A stretch of 64,000 nt of DNA from Leeuwenhoekiella polynyae. GTDB lineage: Bacteria; Bacteroidota; Bacteroidia; Flavobacteriales; Flavobacteriaceae. A program made the translations under genes and the position numbers. Below are positions 1 to 12,263 of this stretch, piece after piece. The notes under the pieces are model-generated. The model saw only the letters and a list, made by a program, of their open reading frames with translations. It was not told the DNA's origin and did not search any database. The DNA is taken from the NCBI RefSeq assembly GCF_004104075.1, contig NZ_QOVK01000003.1, positions 248,001 through 312,000 on the forward strand, in the 5' to 3' direction. Numbering within the stretch: the stretch's first letter is position 1; every line of letters starts with the position of its first letter.

Positions 1-150
1 AGTATTGAAGACGATAAAATAGAATCTTTAAGTCAGGGAAAGACCTATACTATATCTACTTTAAAAGGAAAATTTTCAAAGCCTGTAGCTGATGAAGTAT
101 TTAGAATCTATCCCGAGGATAACAGTATAAAGCTGAATTTTAAACAGTAA
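1..150 (+). CDS. 3' end of an unidentified gene (last 49 codons)
   Basis: Frame 1 is open from the first base of the window to a TAA at 148-150 and encodes a C-terminal tail ending in KLNFKQ. It has the look of the last beta-strands of a secreted carbohydrate-active enzyme (alternating hydrophobic residues, no charged helix), and it sits directly upstream of two glycoside hydrolases on the same strand. The piece is too short for a family call. A 92-bp gap without a clear terminator separates it from the rhamnosidase gene, so co-transcription is possible. Confidence 0.55.
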   Translation, partial: SIEDDKIESLSQGKTYTISTLKGKFSKPVADEVFRIYPEDNSIKLNFKQ

Positions 151-242
151 GTATACGCATCGTCGTTTAGCTGTTAAATAGAACTAAACAGTTTATCATT
201 TTTAGGAGTTGCAACTTCTAAACCTAATTTTAATATAAAATA

Positions 243-2879
243 ATGCCGAAAATAGATAAGTTATTCGTTGCTTTATTAATTGCCTTTCTACCCTTAACTT
301 CTTTTTGTAAGAAGCAACCTTTAGTTTCATTACAGTGCGAATACCTGTCTAATCCTTTAGGAATAGACCTGGAAAAGCCAAGGCTTATGTGGCAAATTAA
401 TTCAAAAAAGCCGCAGCAACAACAAGCCTATAGAATCGTAGTAGCTGGTTCACTTGAAAAATTAAATACAGATTCTGCACTGGTTTGGGATTCCGGGAAG
501 ATAAAAGCTGATGATCAAATCGTATACTATGATGGTGCAGCATTAATGGCTCATAAGCGCTATTATTGGAAAGTACAAATCTGGACAACCCAGGGAAAAA
601 TAGTTTCACAACCTACCTGGTTTGAAACTGCAAAAATGACTTCCTCAGACTGGAAGGCTTCCTGGATAACAGATACTCATGAGAAAGAATTTGAGCCTTC
701 CCCTCGTTTTAGAAAAGTATTTAATACCCAAAAACCCATTGCAGAAGCACGTTGTTACATAAGTGGTCTGGGGTATTACCAACTGTATCTGAATGGTGAA
801 ATTATAGGTAAAAGCTCATTAAATCCCGGGTTTACCGATTACAGTAAAAGAATTTTATACAATACCTATGATGTGACGGAAGCACTTCAAAAGGGAGCTA
901 ATTGTATAGCAGTACAACTAGGTAATGGTTGGTTTAATGAGCAAACGCCAACTGTTTGGAATTTTCATTTAGCCCCCTGGCGAGCACGCCCACAGTTACT
1001 CTGCGAAGTATTGATAACCTATTCAGATGGTGAACAGGAAGTAATAAAAAGTGATGTTTCCTGGAAAACCAATATAGGACCGGTACGCTTTGATAACATC
1101 CATGTGGGAACAACCTATGATGCCCTCTTAGAACAGCAAGGGTGGAATACTGTAAATTTTAAGGAGTCATGGAAAGAATCAACCCTGGCAAACGCTCCTG
1201 CTAGTTTAATAGAGAGTCAAAAAATGCCGCTTATTGCTGAAACAGACAGATATGCTCCAGTTTCGGTAATCAAAATTAATGATACGTGTTACGTATATGA
1301 TATGGGAATCAATACTGCTGGTATTACAGAAGTTAGGATTAAAGGTCAAAAAGGAACCCGCGTGATGGTACGCCACGCAGAGATGCTGGACTCTAGTGGA
1401 AATATCGACCAACGAAATATCAATATGCATTTAAGACCCCGAAATGAACGTGAAATTATACAGTCTGACGTTTATATCCTAAAAGGAGAAGGAGAAGAAG
1501 TCTTTAAGCCTGATTTTACCTATCACGGTTTTCAATATGTGGAAATTACAAGCGATCATCCTATTCCACAGGAAAATATTCATCTGCAAGGAATAAAAAT
1601 GCATAGCGATGTAGATGAAATAGGCAGCTTTACATCATCTAGTGAATTGCTGAACAAAATACTCGCTATTTGTAAAAATTCGTATTTAAGTAACCTCTAT
1701 AGCCTGCCTACAGATTGTCCTACCCGTGAAAAAAATGGTTGGATGGCCGATGGCTTTATGGTTCAGGAAGCTGGTATGCTTAATTATGATTCCAATACTA
1801 TTTATGCGAAATGGGTCAAGGATATGGTAGATGCTCAACAGGATACGGGTAATATGCCAGGTATCGTTCCTACTTCACATGAATGGAATTCCGATTGGGC
1901 AGGACCTATTTGGGATGCCGCCATTTTTATAGTTCCCATGAACCTCTATGACTACTATGAAGATAAAGAGAGTGTCAGGAATATATATGCAACTGCACAG
2001 AAGTATCTAAATTATTTGGAAACTGAAGAAAATGAGAAAGGATTGCTAAGCTCCGGACTGGGAGACTGGCTGTATTATAAAGCTGAAACTTCTACCGATT
2101 TCATGGTTACTGCATACTACTATTGGGATAATATACTAATGGCAAGAATGGCTCATATTTTAGAAAAGAATGCCGATGAAGCTAAATATCTAAAAAAAGC
2201 AGAAGACTTAAAACAAATCATCAATAATGAGTTTTTTGATGAAGGAAAAATGGCATACGCTAATGAAACCCAATTGTCTTATGCGCTGCCGCTTTATATG
2301 AATATAGTACCCAGAAAATATGAAAGTCAGTTAGCCGAGAATCTAAACAAGAAGATAACAGATAATGATTACTATCTTGATTATGGGTTTATAGGCAGTC
2401 TCATAGTTCCGGAAGTGTTATCAAATTATGGTTATGCCGAGACAGTATTTAAAATGGTGACACAGGAAAATATGCCGTCATGGGGAAATTGGGTTCTTAA
2501 AGAAGATGCGACCAGTTTATATGAAACCTGGGATATCAATCGCAATATAGGTGATGCATCACGCAATCACCCATCAATGGGAGCAATAGCAGCCTGGATG
2601 TATAAAACCTTAGCCGGAATTACCAAAGCTGAAAAGACTCCTGCTTTTAAAGAGATTCATATTCAACCCGCATTCATTCCTCAATTGGAGTTTGTTAAAG
2701 CCAGTTACAAATCGCAATATGGCCTTATTATTTCTGAGTGGAAACGCACAGGTAAAAAAATTAAGTTTAAAGTTACCATTCCGGCGAGTTGTAGTGCTAA
2801 AATTGTATTACCTAAGGAGACAAAAACAGTAAATGGAGGATCGTATACGTTTACATTAAATACAGTTGATTTGGAATGA
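243..2879 (+). CDS. Secreted GH78 alpha-L-rhamnosidase
   Basis: This 878-residue protein should cleave terminal alpha-L-rhamnose from plant or algal polysaccharides or glycosides in the periplasm or at the cell surface. A hydrophobic signal peptide covers about residues 8-21; a Cys at 22 follows Phe, so it is a poor lipobox. The domain order matches family GH78: an N-terminal fibronectin-like sandwich (about 28-130), the rhamnosidase N-domain with the stretch YLNGEIIGKSSLNPGFTDYS (about 180-200), a concanavalin-like region, the (alpha/alpha)6 barrel with PTDCPTREKNGW near residue 490 (catalytic-site acidic residues of the family) and YETWD near 758, and a C-terminal beta domain. The length is normal for the family. 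It precedes a GH2 enzyme on the same strand, as in polysaccharide-utilisation loci that act on rhamnose-containing glycans. The substrate is inference. Confidence 0.93.
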   Translation: MPKIDKLFVALLIAFLPLTSFCKKQPLVSLQCEYLSNPLGIDLEKPRLMWQINSKKPQQQQAYRIVVAGSLEKLNTDSALVWDSGKIKADDQIVYYDGAALMAHKRYYWKVQIWTTQGKIVSQPTWFETAKMTSSDWKASWITDTHEKEFEPSPRFRKVFNTQKPIAEARCYISGLGYYQLYLNGEIIGKSSLNPGFTDYSKRILYNTYDVTEALQKGANCIAVQLGNGWFNEQTPTVWNFHLAPWRARPQLLCEVLITYSDGEQEVIKSDVSWKTNIGPVRFDNIHVGTTYDALLEQQGWNTVNFKESWKESTLANAPASLIESQKMPLIAETDRYAPVSVIKINDTCYVYDMGINTAGITEVRIKGQKGTRVMVRHAEMLDSSGNIDQRNINMHLRPRNEREIIQSDVYILKGEGEEVFKPDFTYHGFQYVEITSDHPIPQENIHLQGIKMHSDVDEIGSFTSSSELLNKILAICKNSYLSNLYSLPTDCPTREKNGWMADGFMVQEAGMLNYDSNTIYAKWVKDMVDAQQDTGNMPGIVPTSHEWNSDWAGPIWDAAIFIVPMNLYDYYEDKESVRNIYATAQKYLNYLETEENEKGLLSSGLGDWLYYKAETSTDFMVTAYYYWDNILMARMAHILEKNADEAKYLKKAEDLKQIINNEFFDEGKMAYANETQLSYALPLYMNIVPRKYESQLAENLNKKITDNDYYLDYGFIGSLIVPEVLSNYGYAETVFKMVTQENMPSWGNWVLKEDATSLYETWDINRNIGDASRNHPSMGAIAAWMYKTLAGITKAEKTPAFKEIHIQPAFIPQLEFVKASYKSQYGLIISEWKRTGKKIKFKVTIPASCSAKIVLPKETKTVNGGSYTFTLNTVDLE

Positions 2880-3155
2880 TGTGGAAGTATAGTATATAAG
2901 GCATTAAGACCTGAAACAAAATCTAAAGGTTTAGTTGTAATCCTATAGTCTTATTGGCGAAAATGACCTATTTCAACTACTTTAACGCTAACATTTCCCT
3001 TACGATTTTTTAAAAGTTTAGATGAAATTCGGTTAGTCATTAGAATGGAGTATTATGAAATCTTAAATTCACTGGTGCTCCAAGATTAGCTCGTAAATTG
3101 CAAATTGGATACTCTTTACCTTTTAACCTAATATCTAAGAAAGTTACACCACTAA

Positions 3156-6749
<3,594 letters not shown>

Positions 6750-7308
6750 ATCCTAACATTATTATTACTTGGTGACAGACAGTATAAATCCCTGAAAAAT
6801 GCCTTTAGGACTTATAAATGTAGCAGCTCTCCGCCATTGCTTACAACCTCAAAAAACACCTCAAATTCACTCAAAAAAGTGTGAAAAGTGGAGCAGGGAT
6901 GCTCGGCTTGTTTATGAAACTTCAGAAAGCATTCAAGAAAGCCTATAGATAGGTTTTAACGAGCTTATTTATTGCTGATTTAGCAGCTAGTCTCAAAATA
7001 AAAAAACCTTTAGAAGCGGTTTAACGGAATGTAATTTCTATTAAATTACAGGCTTGCAGCGGTTACCGGCTTGTATCAATACTAAATATATAAATATCCC
7101 TAACACTAATGGGATATCAATACTTTTTGTTACGGATATATATTGAGGTTTAGTAAGACTCGATTCAATAGAATACCATTTGATCAAAATTGACACGCAT
7201 TACTTTAGGGCTTAGATCAGAACCTAGTAAGATTACAGATCTATTCACCTACTGATTGAGCACTGCCTTCCTCAACTTCTGGAAATTTACGAGCACGCAA
7301 AAGTGTAG

Positions 7309-7352
7309 TGCTACTACACTGCTACCACAGTGCAACCACACTTTACCACGCT
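7309..7352 (+). repeat. Four imperfect 11-bp tandem repeats, consensus TGCTACCACAC
   Basis: Units start at 7309, 7320, 7331 and 7342: TGCTACTACAC, TGCTACCACAG, TGCAACCACAC and the weaker TTTACCACGCT. The first unit also forms half of a small inverted repeat, AGTGTAGT-GCT-ACTACACT (7302-7320). The same TGCTACC core with 11-bp spacing occurs beside the broken integrase (17040-17061) and once at the left end of that island (12072-12078). This suggests recombinase arm-type binding sites from a lost element. Confidence 0.55.
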
Positions 7353-7603
7353 TTTAGCGGTTCAATATGGTATAAAGGTAGTTTTATCTCGGTATAGTCC
7401 AGAAGCATCTTAGAACGAGGCAACCCTAAAGCAGGTATCTGAAATGTATGTATTACCTGCTAACCTCTTTCGTTATTAATTGAGATTAAAAGCTAGCGGA
7501 AGAACTGATAACATAAGAGTTTTAATTCGTGTTTCTATTCGTTTTCCTTGATACAGCAAAAGAATAGAAGGCTTATTGTATGCTATAGACTTTAATTGAG
7601 GTA

Positions 7604-7633
7604 GTAACCTTCTTTTTTTAAAAAGAAGGTTAC
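7604..7633 (+). terminator. Perfect palindrome, terminator-like
   Basis: The arms are GTAACCTTCTTTTT (7604-7617) and AAAAAGAAGGTTAC (7620-7633) with a 2-nt loop, or a slightly larger loop in RNA. The stem is symmetrical, so it could act on either strand, but there is no adjacent gene whose end it would mark. It may be a remnant of a lost gene's terminator or an element end. Confidence 0.35.
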
Positions 7634-8011
7634 GAATGGATCGGAAAAATAGAATATGAAGCTAAAAAGCAGGAATAAAACTGCTAATAGAGTAATAATA
7701 CCTTTTAAAACCAGAGGAGGCGTACACCCCTAAGGCGAGGCTAAGATCACTTACTAAATGCTACGGAGCCTTTAACGACACGGCATCGACTTTTGATAAA
7801 AACATCAGCTAAAAACCGAGAAAAAACCTACAAAGCAGTTAAGTAGAATTTCTGTTCAGTAAGTAGAGATAGATAATTTATCTTCGTCAATAATTATTGA
7901 GACTAGGCTAAAAATGTATACTTATATGTATTCTTAGCAATAGCCTAAAGCTATAAATCAAGACAATAGCGCAATTGGCTTAAGAACCTAAAAATGAGGA
8001 CTCCAAATAAA

Positions 8012-9301
8012 TTAATCTTTTTGAACTGCCCTTTTGAGTCTGTATTGAAAAATATACCAACTCAAGAAGATGAAAATTAACCACCCTAAGGTGATATAAA
8101 TAATAGCCGAAAGAGCTACGTGATACTTCTCAATAAGAGCTACATACATATACCCCAAGAGCATACCATATATAGCCCAATTTATAAACCTCCATGTTCC
8201 CATAATGGGTTGATTGCTTTTTTTCTTTTTAAGGCTCTTGCGTTTGTAGGTAATCCATATTCCGCTGAGAATTAGAGATGATATTCCACATCCAAAAATA
8301 AACCAGATACACTTGGTTAACAGCCCTCCCCAATACCCAAAATGTAACGGGTCTACACTATCATTAATCCACATTGCAGTACTGATTTCTGATGCTTTCT
8401 GAGCAGAAATAACAGCCTGCGTTTGAGGGTCTATATAAACCCGGTTTGCACGTTGACGTACAAGAGGTACTGTACTGTTGCCTACTATACCCAACACATC
8501 ACCAGACTTTTGAGGTACATACAAATTGCCAGCAACCAATCCTGGTATTGTTTCCTCAGCCATTGCTACCGCGTTATCATAATCTATAGCATAGGTAAGA
8601 TTAACAGGAGCCTCTGGCTCGTCAGTGCTGGTTATTTGAGGGGGCTTGGGATTAACCTGTTCTCCAATCCCGGCTATATTGGCACGTTCAATAAAGTACC
8701 AAATTCCGGTAATGGAAAATAAAAGGCTAAATGGGATAGACCATAAACCTACCAGTCTATGCATACTTCTAAAAAATACCAATGCTCCTTTCCCTGTTTG
8801 CAGCTCAAAGAGTTTATGCCACCATTTTTTATAAAAGCAAAGCGCGGTAATTAGTGATATAATCAACATAAACCCAAAAAACAAGACTACGAAATTTCCT
8901 ATTTGAAATGGAATAAACAGGTAATAATGCAGATCCCTAAAAAAGCGCTGAATAGTCAACGCCGACTCTCCCTGAATTTCACCTGTGTATCTGTTTGCAA
9001 AGACGTAGCTCAAATTATCATCTTCAATCTTATAGATAATATCACATAAGTACCTTTCAGGGGGGCGCATCCACAATTGAATTTTGGCATCGGGATATAG
9101 TTCTCTAAAGTTGGAAACAATTAAATTTCTGGAGGCTAATTCCTTTTGTGGTGTCGCCCGCATCGTAGGGTTGAACAGCCAGTCCATCTCATGGCTTAGC
9201 GTAGCGAGCGTTCCCGAAAAGCAAACAATAAAAAAGAGAATACTTAAGCGGATACCAATCCAGCTATGAATATTAAAAAAAAGCTTTTTAGTTAATTTCA
9301 T
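8012..9301 (-). CDS. PepSY-associated membrane protein (ferrisiderophore-reductase type)
   Basis: This 429-residue inner-membrane protein has one N-terminal transmembrane helix (about 16-38), a periplasmic PepSY-type segment (about 60-115, including LWMRPPERYL and FANRYTGEIQGE), two helices near 135-160 and 185-215, a second periplasmic segment and two C-terminal helices near 340-365 and 380-405. HSWIG near residue 12 and the histidines at HLHYY-like and MHRLVG positions at the helix edges resemble haem- or metal-binding residues of the PepSY_TM family. Members paired with TonB siderophore receptors are thought to reduce the imported ferric siderophore. It starts 3 bp after the stop of the receptor gene, so the two are one transcript. 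The reductase role is family-based inference. Confidence 0.85.
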   Translation of the reverse strand: MKLTKKLFFNIHSWIGIRLSILFFIVCFSGTLATLSHEMDWLFNPTMRATPQKELASRNLIVSNFRELYPDAKIQLWMRPPERYLCDIIYKIEDDNLSYVFANRYTGEIQGESALTIQRFFRDLHYYLFIPFQIGNFVVLFFGFMLIISLITALCFYKKWWHKLFELQTGKGALVFFRSMHRLVGLWSIPFSLLFSITGIWYFIERANIAGIGEQVNPKPPQITSTDEPEAPVNLTYAIDYDNAVAMAEETIPGLVAGNLYVPQKSGDVLGIVGNSTVPLVRQRANRVYIDPQTQAVISAQKASEISTAMWINDSVDPLHFGYWGGLLTKCIWFIFGCGISSLILSGIWITYKRKSLKKKKSNQPIMGTWRFINWAIYGMLLGYMYVALIEKYHVALSAIIYITLGWLIFIFLSWYIFQYRLKRAVQKD

Positions 9302-9304
9302 ATA

Positions 9305-11734
9305 TTAGAACGTATAGCCCACACTGAGTAAATAATTCCGGGGCGTTCCGGGATATAAACGCGTATAACTATAGCCACCTACCCAATGGGTTTTATCAAA
9401 AATATTATTGACTAAAAAGCGGATATTGAATTTATCTACTTTATACGAAACACCTGCATCTGCTACCACGTATGAAGGAAGCTGTAAAGTAGCCTCCCTT
9501 GTGTTTCGCTTACCAACAAAATTGCTACCTAAGGTAATACCGATACCTTTTAAGTTTTTTCCGGTAAAGGTGTATTTCCCAAAAATACCCCCCTGGTGTA
9601 GCGGTGCATTTTCTTTACGCATCCCTATCTCTTCCGGGTTATCACTTTCAGTTATCCTTGCATCGTTATAGGCATAGTTTGCAGTAAGGCTCAGGTTAGG
9701 TAAAATACGACCGTTAATATCCAGTTCGATTCCTTTTGATTGTTCCTGACCCCTCTGTATTAGTAAATCGGGGTTGATCGCGTCATTAGCATTCACAAGG
9801 ATATTGTTATTTTCTATAAAATAGACCGCAAGATTTGCTGCTAAGCGCTTATTAAAAAACTCCCCTTTTGCTCCGGTTTCAACCATATAGGCGGTAACTG
9901 GATCAAAGGGACCTCCCGCTTGTGGATTATTTAATGCAGCTACACCCTGAGGCTGAAAGCTCTCGGTATAGGTTCCATACAGATTAATAGCAGGAGTTGC
10001 TTCATAGACCAGACCAACACGGGGCAGGAATTTATGCTGGGTGGTAGTTTCTTCATCAGGCTGATCAAAATTGGATATATCATTATAGTATTCCTGTCTT
10101 CCCCCTAACAAAAGCTGAAATTTATTCCACTTAATCTGGTCCTGAATATAGATCCCATAAGAATAATATTTAGTAGGGTCTGAAGGGGAATTAATAAATA
10201 TATAATCACTTAATCGAGCTACATTGTAGGTCGGGTTTTGCAAATCAAAATGCGGAACATTAGGCACAGGGTTCCCATTTTCATCTCTTAAAAAGTTAGC
10301 AAAATCAGCTGCGCTCGAAGATGCACCGCCACCTTGTAATAAATAGCCTCTAGCAAAAGACTGCGCATTTCCTACGGGCTGTTTTTGTTCGTTATAATCA
10401 AATCCGGCAACCAGTTTGTGTTCTAAGGCTCCGGTAGCTGCTTTATAAACAAAGTAGGAAGATAAGTTGTCAGCTATAGTCTGTCCCTTTCGGGTTATCA
10501 CTTGCATTCCCATCAAAGTTGGAATCGGATCTCCATTGGCATCTAAAGCGAATTGATTAGAGGTACGATGTTCCTCCAAATCTTCTTGAGCGACGTATTT
10601 TATATACGAAGCATTAAAAGAAAGATTATCTGTAAACTGATGGTTTAAAGAAAGTGTAGAATAGACTACATCTGTTTTATGAAAATCACTGGTTTGACCA
10701 ATTGCAAAAGAAACCGGTGTTGAATAGATATCACTTCCTGAAGTAGCTCCAAAAATAGGTTGTCCCCGATCTAACTTACCGTCAAATTTTGTAATGACCA
10801 GATCAAAGTTGATACGGGTTTTTTCCGTAGGTAAGAAGGAAATAGAAGGTGCAATTACATAAGACTTTTTCTCTTGAAGATTTCTAAAGGAGTCTGAGTT
10901 TTCATAAGCTAGATTGAGTCGATAAAGCAATGTTTTCTTCTCATTGATAGGCCCTGTAAAATCTGCTGTAGTACGCAGAGTATTATAACTACCCAGCGTG
11001 AAGTTTATCGCTTTGCGATCTTGTGCAAGTGGTTTTTTAGTAACCCGGTTCATCACACCTCCGGGAATAGAGTTTCCGAACATAGCAGAAGCAGGTCCTT
11101 TAATCACTTCAACCCGTTCAATATTGGCTAAAAGAGGCTCCGGACCAAATAAACCAACAACGCGCAATCCGTTAATATAGGTTTCACCAGAACGAAATCC
11201 TCTAAAGGTAAAATCGTCGTAATACGAATACATATTGACCCCACTGACGTTTTTGATGATATCATTAACGCGGTATGCCTGCTGATCAGCAAAAACTTCC
11301 TTGGTGACATAACTTACTGCCTGTGGAATATCTTTTATGGCTGTAGCCGTTTTGGTAGCAGCAAAAGTCAGGTTGTTTTTATAAGATTTCTCGCTTCTTC
11401 CGGTTATTTCAACTTCCTGTAACTGCTCGCTTGAAGGAGTCAAGGTGAAATTAATTTTTAATTCTTGTTGCTCATTTATGGATACTTTCTTTTGCTGAGG
11501 TTCAAAACCTAAAAAACTCACTTTAAGAATGTATTCCCCAGGGGAAACCTTTGAAAAACTGTAATTACCATCGTAATCCACAGTAGTTCCTAAATTTTCA
11601 GATAGCATAACATTTGCTCCGAAAAGAGGAACTCCGTCCGGATCAACTACTTTACCGCGCAGCATAGTAGCTTGAGCTGACACTAAGGTTATGTTGAATA
11701 GTACTAATAGATATAAAAATGTATAAGTCTTCAT
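9305..11734 (-). CDS. TonB-dependent siderophore receptor with CarboxypepD_reg-like domain
   Basis: This 809-residue outer-membrane receptor should import a ferric siderophore with energy from TonB. A signal peptide (about 1-20) is followed by a carboxypeptidase-regulatory-like beta-sandwich (about 24-105; GKVVDPDGVPLFGANV), a plug domain (about 130-235; DIPQAVSYVTKE and VEVIKGPASAMFGNSIPGG) and a 22-stranded barrel. It ends in YLLSVGYTF with the terminal Phe typical of barrel proteins. The plug wording and the partner PepSY protein favour the FhuA/FoxA/FpvA siderophore class over the SusC class. It is first in a two-gene operon; a TAnnTTTG promoter box lies 20 bp upstream. Iron control is likely, but I could not pick out a Fur box. 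The ligand is unknown. Confidence 0.92.
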   Translation of the reverse strand: MKTYTFLYLLVLFNITLVSAQATMLRGKVVDPDGVPLFGANVMLSENLGTTVDYDGNYSFSKVSPGEYILKVSFLGFEPQQKKVSINEQQELKINFTLTPSSEQLQEVEITGRSEKSYKNNLTFAATKTATAIKDIPQAVSYVTKEVFADQQAYRVNDIIKNVSGVNMYSYYDDFTFRGFRSGETYINGLRVVGLFGPEPLLANIERVEVIKGPASAMFGNSIPGGVMNRVTKKPLAQDRKAINFTLGSYNTLRTTADFTGPINEKKTLLYRLNLAYENSDSFRNLQEKKSYVIAPSISFLPTEKTRINFDLVITKFDGKLDRGQPIFGATSGSDIYSTPVSFAIGQTSDFHKTDVVYSTLSLNHQFTDNLSFNASYIKYVAQEDLEEHRTSNQFALDANGDPIPTLMGMQVITRKGQTIADNLSSYFVYKAATGALEHKLVAGFDYNEQKQPVGNAQSFARGYLLQGGGASSSAADFANFLRDENGNPVPNVPHFDLQNPTYNVARLSDYIFINSPSDPTKYYSYGIYIQDQIKWNKFQLLLGGRQEYYNDISNFDQPDEETTTQHKFLPRVGLVYEATPAINLYGTYTESFQPQGVAALNNPQAGGPFDPVTAYMVETGAKGEFFNKRLAANLAVYFIENNNILVNANDAINPDLLIQRGQEQSKGIELDINGRILPNLSLTANYAYNDARITESDNPEEIGMRKENAPLHQGGIFGKYTFTGKNLKGIGITLGSNFVGKRNTREATLQLPSYVVADAGVSYKVDKFNIRFLVNNIFDKTHWVGGYSYTRLYPGTPRNYLLSVGYTF

Positions 11735-11754
11735 TAGTTGTTAATTTGAAGCTG

Positions 11755-11789
11755 CAAACATAAATACTTTTATTTAGACTTAATACAAA
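11755..11789 (-). promoter_or_regulatory. Promoter of the siderophore receptor operon
   Basis: On the minus strand TATGTTTG (11762-11755) matches the Bacteroidota -7 consensus TAnnTTTG. An upstream TTTG (11789-11786) sits 23 nt away, slightly longer than the usual spacing to the -33 element. The receptor start codon follows about 20 nt after the -7 box. Confidence 0.5.
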
Positions 11790-11831
11790 TAACGTGTTTA
11801 ATTATTGAATAAATTTTTAAAATTGCCTGTA

Positions 11832-11920
11832 TCTAAGTCAGCGTAATCCCTTTATAATAGGATAGAGTTCAAAATATTTGAATGTCTCACTTTTACTATA
11901 TTGGAGTGTTTTGGTGAAAT
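11832..11920 (+). repeat. Diverged repeat, copy A (outside the island)
   Basis: The segment beginning GCGTAATCCCTTT aligns by eye to 14998-15078 with shared blocks CGTAATCCCTTT, GGAT, GTTCAA, TTTGAATG and TGGAG in the same order and similar spacing, roughly two thirds identical. Neither copy is an intact gene. It may be the fossil of a mobile element end or of a gene 3' end. Confidence 0.4.
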
Positions 11921-11940
11921 TATTGTAATAAGAAAAGTAT

Positions 11941-11976
11941 AAAAACAGTGAAACCCCCTGTAAAACAGGAGGTTTC
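11941..11976 (-). terminator. Probable ancestral terminator of tRNA-Arg
   Basis: On the minus strand a 12-bp stem (11976-11965 with 11961-11950, one G-U pair, AAA-type loop) is followed by CACTG and five T. It lies just left of the 15-bp tRNA 3'-end copy at 11988. Before the island inserted, this hairpin would have directly followed the tRNA gene, which supports the insertion model. Confidence 0.55.
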
Positions 11977-11987
11977 TTTCTAAAGTA

Positions 11988-12002
11988 GTGACCCCGGAGG
12001 GA
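11988..12002 (+). repeat. Left direct repeat (att site), copy of tRNA-Arg 3' end
   Basis: GTGACCCCGGAGGGA is identical over 15 bp to 17161-17175, which includes the 3' end of the intact tRNA-Arg gene. The flanks differ on both sides. It marks the left boundary of the integrated island. Confidence 0.75.
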
Positions 12003-12263
12003 AGCTGTATCTTTATTAAAAGCCTAGAACATTAAGTCTCTAAGCGGTTTTCAATTCTCGCGCTCGTAGAATTGCTACCCTATATTTTGATGCTATTTGA
12101 CTGACATTCATTACAAATATAAAACTCTTGACAATTCTTTTAAAGGATACAGGTAATATTTTTAAAACTAATAAATTTTAACACCGATTATTATTTATTC
12201 TGTAGACTGCTTTTTAGTTTTAAAAAGAATAAATTATTTTAAATAAAAAAACATTATTTAAAA

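Larger units (their letters stand above)
6750..8011 (+). other. Gene-free 1.26-kb stretch
   Basis: No open frame of 60 codons exists on either strand and I recognise no RNA family. It holds a small hairpin at 7030-7050 (8-bp arms TGTAATTT/AAATTACA), an 11-bp imperfect tandem repeat at 7309-7352 and a 14-bp-arm palindrome at 7604-7633. Stop codons are dense in every frame. It looks like decayed accessory DNA left between the carbohydrate locus and the siderophore operon; that is inference. Confidence 0.6.
11735..12263. other. Intergenic stretch: receptor promoter, repeat copy, tRNA-side terminator, left end of island
   Basis: From left to right this 529-bp stretch holds the receptor promoter, a diverged repeat shared with 14998-15078, a terminator hairpin that fits the ancestral end of the tRNA-Arg transcript, the 15-bp copy of the tRNA 3' end, and the AT-rich left end of the island with one ATTGCTACC arm-like site at 12071. 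Each is listed separately. Confidence 0.6.

Noticed and set aside
12040-12111. Minus-strand mini-frame of 23 codons beginning MNVSQIASKYR at the left end of the island
   Set aside because: It is short, has no neighbour, domain or promoter, and could easily arise by chance; it may be a fossil, but nothing supports a gene.
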